From positions 1 through 9,508 of the forward strand of contig DAOVHI010000046.1 of the NCBI GenBank assembly GCA_030671985.1: a DNA stretch of 9,508 nt, given 5' to 3'. A program made the position numbers and the translations under genes. The notes beneath the pieces are model-generated. The model did not search any database and was not told the DNA's origin. It was given only the letters and a program-made list of their open reading frames with translations. Positions 7,655 to 9,508 of this stretch are shown piece by piece. The stretch's first letter is position 1; the number at the start of each line of letters is the position of its first letter. Source of the stretch: a bacterium. Lineage in GTDB: Bacteria > JAHJDO01.

Positions 7655-9067
7655 ATGCAGAAGGCGGATATTGGACTGATCGGACTTGCTGTGATGGGGG
7701 AGAACTTGGTTCTCAACATGGAAAGCAAGGGATTTACAGTAGCGGTTTTTAACAGAACAGTTGAGAAGGTTGACAAGTTTATAAACGGCGGAGCAAAAGG
7801 CAAGAATATTATTGGAGCTCATTCGGTCGAAGAACTTATCAAGTCTTTAAAATCTCCACGTAAGGTTATGCTTATGGTTAAATCTGGACAGGCTGTGGAC
7901 GATTTTATAGAAAAAATAATACCTTATCTGGAAAAGGGCGATATTATTATTGACGGGGGTAATTCTCATTTTCCTGACACTATACGCAGAACAAAGTATT
8001 TGGAATCTAAAGGACTTCTTTTTATAGGAACAGGTGTTTCAGGTGGAGAAGAGGGTGCATTAAAAGGACCAAGCATTATGCCCGGAGGCTCTACAGCCGC
8101 ATGGGAACATGTCTCGCCGATATTGCAGAAGATTTGCGCAATGGCAAATGGTGAGCCGTGTTGTCAGTGGATAGGGTCAGACGGCGCAGGACATTTTGTA
8201 AAGATGGTTCACAACGGCATTGAATACGGAGATATGCAGCTTATATGCGAGTCGTATTTTTTAATGAAAACCGCTTTAGGAATAGAAGCTCCGGAACAGC
8301 ATAAGATATTTACAGAGTGGAACAAGGGAGAGTTGGACAGTTATTTGATTGAAATAACACGTGATATTCTTTCAAAAACAGATTCTGATACAGGGAAACC
8401 GCTTGTTGAGGTAATACTTGATACGGCAGGTCAAAAAGGAACAGGTAAATGGACGTCTCAGGCTGCCTTGGATCTTGGTACTCCTGCACCGACCATCGCT
8501 GAAGCTGTGTTTGCAAGATGTCTTTCTGCTATAAAGGATGAAAGGGTTAACGCATCAAAAGTGCTTAACGGTCCATCGGAGAAGTATGAAGGAGACAAAG
8601 AGGAATTCGTAAATGCCATAAAAGATGCTCTTTATGCGTCGAAGATATGTTCTTACGCTCAGGGTTATGTTTTGATGAAAGCTGCGGCAAAGGAATATGG
8701 ATGGGATCTAAACTTCGGAGAGATTGCATTAATGTGGCGCGGCGGATGTATAATTAGAGCGCGGTTCCTTGGGGATATAAAGAAAGTATTTGATAAAACT
8801 CCTGATCTGCCGAATCTATTGCTGAACTCCTATTTCAAGGAAATTGTTGAAAAATGTCAGGACAACTGGCGCAAGGTTGTTGCAACAGCAGTAGAGCTTG
8901 GCATACCAACTCCTGCGTTCAGTTCAGCGCTTGCATACTTTGACAGCTACAGAAGAGCAAGTCTTCCGGCAAATCTCTTACAGGCGCAAAGGGATTATTT
9001 CGGTGCTCATACATATAAGAGAACTGATAAAGAAGGCACATTTCATACGGATTGGCTGAATATATAG
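7655..9067 (+). CDS. gnd: 6-phosphogluconate dehydrogenase, decarboxylating (Gnd)
   Basis: Gnd converts 6-phosphogluconate and NADP+ to ribulose 5-phosphate, CO2 and NADPH in the pentose phosphate pathway. The 470-residue product is the long, full-length form (E. coli 468). The N-terminal Rossmann domain has [12 protein letters not shown] (7-18) and N33-R34-T35, where the arginine favours NADP over NAD. The substrate segment [17 protein letters not shown] is followed by [13 protein letters not shown] with catalytic Lys183 and Glu190, and the family signature [13 protein letters not shown] (255-267). The C-terminal tail [14 protein letters not shown], which reaches into the partner subunit, is intact. 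AGGAGG at 7640-7645 overlaps the larA-like stop codon and gives a strong start. Neither G6P dehydrogenase nor lactonase is nearby, so 6-phosphogluconate may come from gluconate rather than glucose 6-phosphate. It appears to be the last gene of the run. Confidence 0.97.
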   Translation: MQKADIGLIGLAVMGENLVLNMESKGFTVAVFNRTVEKVDKFINGGAKGKNIIGAHSVEELIKSLKSPRKVMLMVKSGQAVDDFIEKIIPYLEKGDIIIDGGNSHFPDTIRRTKYLESKGLLFIGTGVSGGEEGALKGPSIMPGGSTAAWEHVSPILQKICAMANGEPCCQWIGSDGAGHFVKMVHNGIEYGDMQLICESYFLMKTALGIEAPEQHKIFTEWNKGELDSYLIEITRDILSKTDSDTGKPLVEVILDTAGQKGTGKWTSQAALDLGTPAPTIAEAVFARCLSAIKDERVNASKVLNGPSEKYEGDKEEFVNAIKDALYASKICSYAQGYVLMKAAAKEYGWDLNFGEIALMWRGGCIIRARFLGDIKKVFDKTPDLPNLLLNSYFKEIVEKCQDNWRKVVATAVELGIPTPAFSSALAYFDSYRRASLPANLLQAQRDYFGAHTYKRTDKEGTFHTDWLNI

Positions 9068-9094
9068 TTACTATTGTGGATGACGGGATATAAT
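9068..9094 (+). promoter_or_regulatory. Possible sigma70-type promoter for the Fic gene
   Basis: A perfect TATAAT (9089-9094) lies in the 47-bp gap after gnd. The best -35 candidate, TTACTA (9068-9073), matches TTGACA poorly and is 15 bp away, shorter than ideal. A start near 9101 would leave a leader of about 14 bases. AT-rich DNA throws up such matches by chance. No hairpin terminator is visible in the gap, so read-through from gnd is equally possible. Confidence 0.3.
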
Positions 9095-9114
9095 TATAAA
9101 TAAACGGGGTAAAC

Positions 9115-9508
9115 ATGCATTCTTTTAAGGATGACGCAGTTAAGTTACCTTTGGGTTCCGTATGGTTAATGAATTCTATTTCCGAATACAAAGGTAAACA
9201 GGAATTATATGCGAAACAGTCGCCTCAGATTCTAAGATCACTTGTCGAGATGGCGCTCATTGAAAGCGCAGAATCATCCAATCGTATTGAGGGCGTGACA
9301 ATTGAGAGAAATCGGCTTAAGCCCCTTATTATCGGCAGGAGCAAACCGCATGACCGTCCCGAGGAAGAAGTGGCGGGTTATCGTAGGGCGCTTGATCTGG
9401 TACATAAGAAACACACAGGTCTTTGCATAACGCCGGAGACAATCAAGGAGTTACATCGTTTATGCCGTGGTGAAGTGTGGGATGCAGGAAAATGGAAAGA
9501 GAAAGATA
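9115..9508 (+). CDS. Fic-family protein, N-terminal part; 3' end outside window
   Basis: Fic proteins usually transfer AMP (or another phosphate-containing group) from a nucleotide to a hydroxyl of a target protein. Only the first 131 residues are visible and the frame is open to the edge. The segment SAESSNRIEGVTIERNRLKPLI contains the inhibitory-helix motif [S/T]xxxE[G/N] as S55-NRI-E59-G60, placed before the Fic domain as in the class with an N-terminal inhibitory helix. EEEVAGYRRALDLV (about 83-96) and ITPETIKELHRL fit the start of the Fic fold. The catalytic HPFxxGNGR loop would lie beyond the edge, so activity cannot be judged. The start has a weak GGGG (9106-9109) five bases upstream. 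G+C is about 46% here against about 37% in sampled parts of gnd, so the gene may have a different origin and is probably unrelated to the sugar-acid operon. Confidence 0.8.
   Translation, partial: MHSFKDDAVKLPLGSVWLMNSISEYKGKQELYAKQSPQILRSLVEMALIESAESSNRIEGVTIERNRLKPLIIGRSKPHDRPEEEVAGYRRALDLVHKKHTGLCITPETIKELHRLCRGEVWDAGKWKEKD

Overview
The window is one dense block of genes, all on the + strand. It looks like the chromosome of an AT-rich bacterium: about 37% G+C where I counted by hand in the 6-phosphogluconate dehydrogenase gene. Strong AGGAGG-type ribosome sites, 1-30 bp gene spacing and a predicted lipoprotein point to a bacterium, probably diderm. The mix of genes would fit an uncultivated, fermentative lineage, but the sequence alone does not fix the phylum. 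I saw no tRNA, rRNA, CRISPR array, insertion sequence or phage gene.

Layout. (1) 1-377: the 3' end of hisG (ATP phosphoribosyltransferase, long form), cut by the left edge. (2) 388-1269: a TPR-repeat lipoprotein. (3) 1271-9067: seven tightly packed carbohydrate-acid genes. These are iolB (5-deoxy-glucuronate isomerase), an SDR of the fructuronate reductase/D-mannonate oxidoreductase type, a PPi-type phosphofructokinase, a HAD-family phosphatase, pdxB (4-phosphoerythronate dehydrogenase), a LarA-family nickel-pincer racemase/epimerase homologue, and gnd (6-phosphogluconate dehydrogenase). (4) 9068-9114: a short gap with a possible promoter. (5) 9115-9508: the 5' end of a Fic-family gene, cut by the right edge and richer in G+C.

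How the genes may work together. No gap from hisG to gnd exceeds 30 bp and I see no terminator between them, so co-transcription is likely. The seven enzymes do not match any textbook operon I know. Two working ideas, both inference, are developed in the findings. In the first, a cupin isomerase, a mannonate-type SDR, a LarA-type 2-epimerase and Gnd form a route from uronates or related sugar acids into pentose phosphates, with PPi-PFK joining it to glycolysis. In the second, PdxB and/or the HAD phosphatase remove 4-phosphoerythronate, a known strong inhibitor of 6-phosphogluconate dehydrogenase. The missing steps (a gluconate-type kinase, IolC/IolJ, transporters, and LarB/LarC/LarE for the nickel cofactor) are not in this window.
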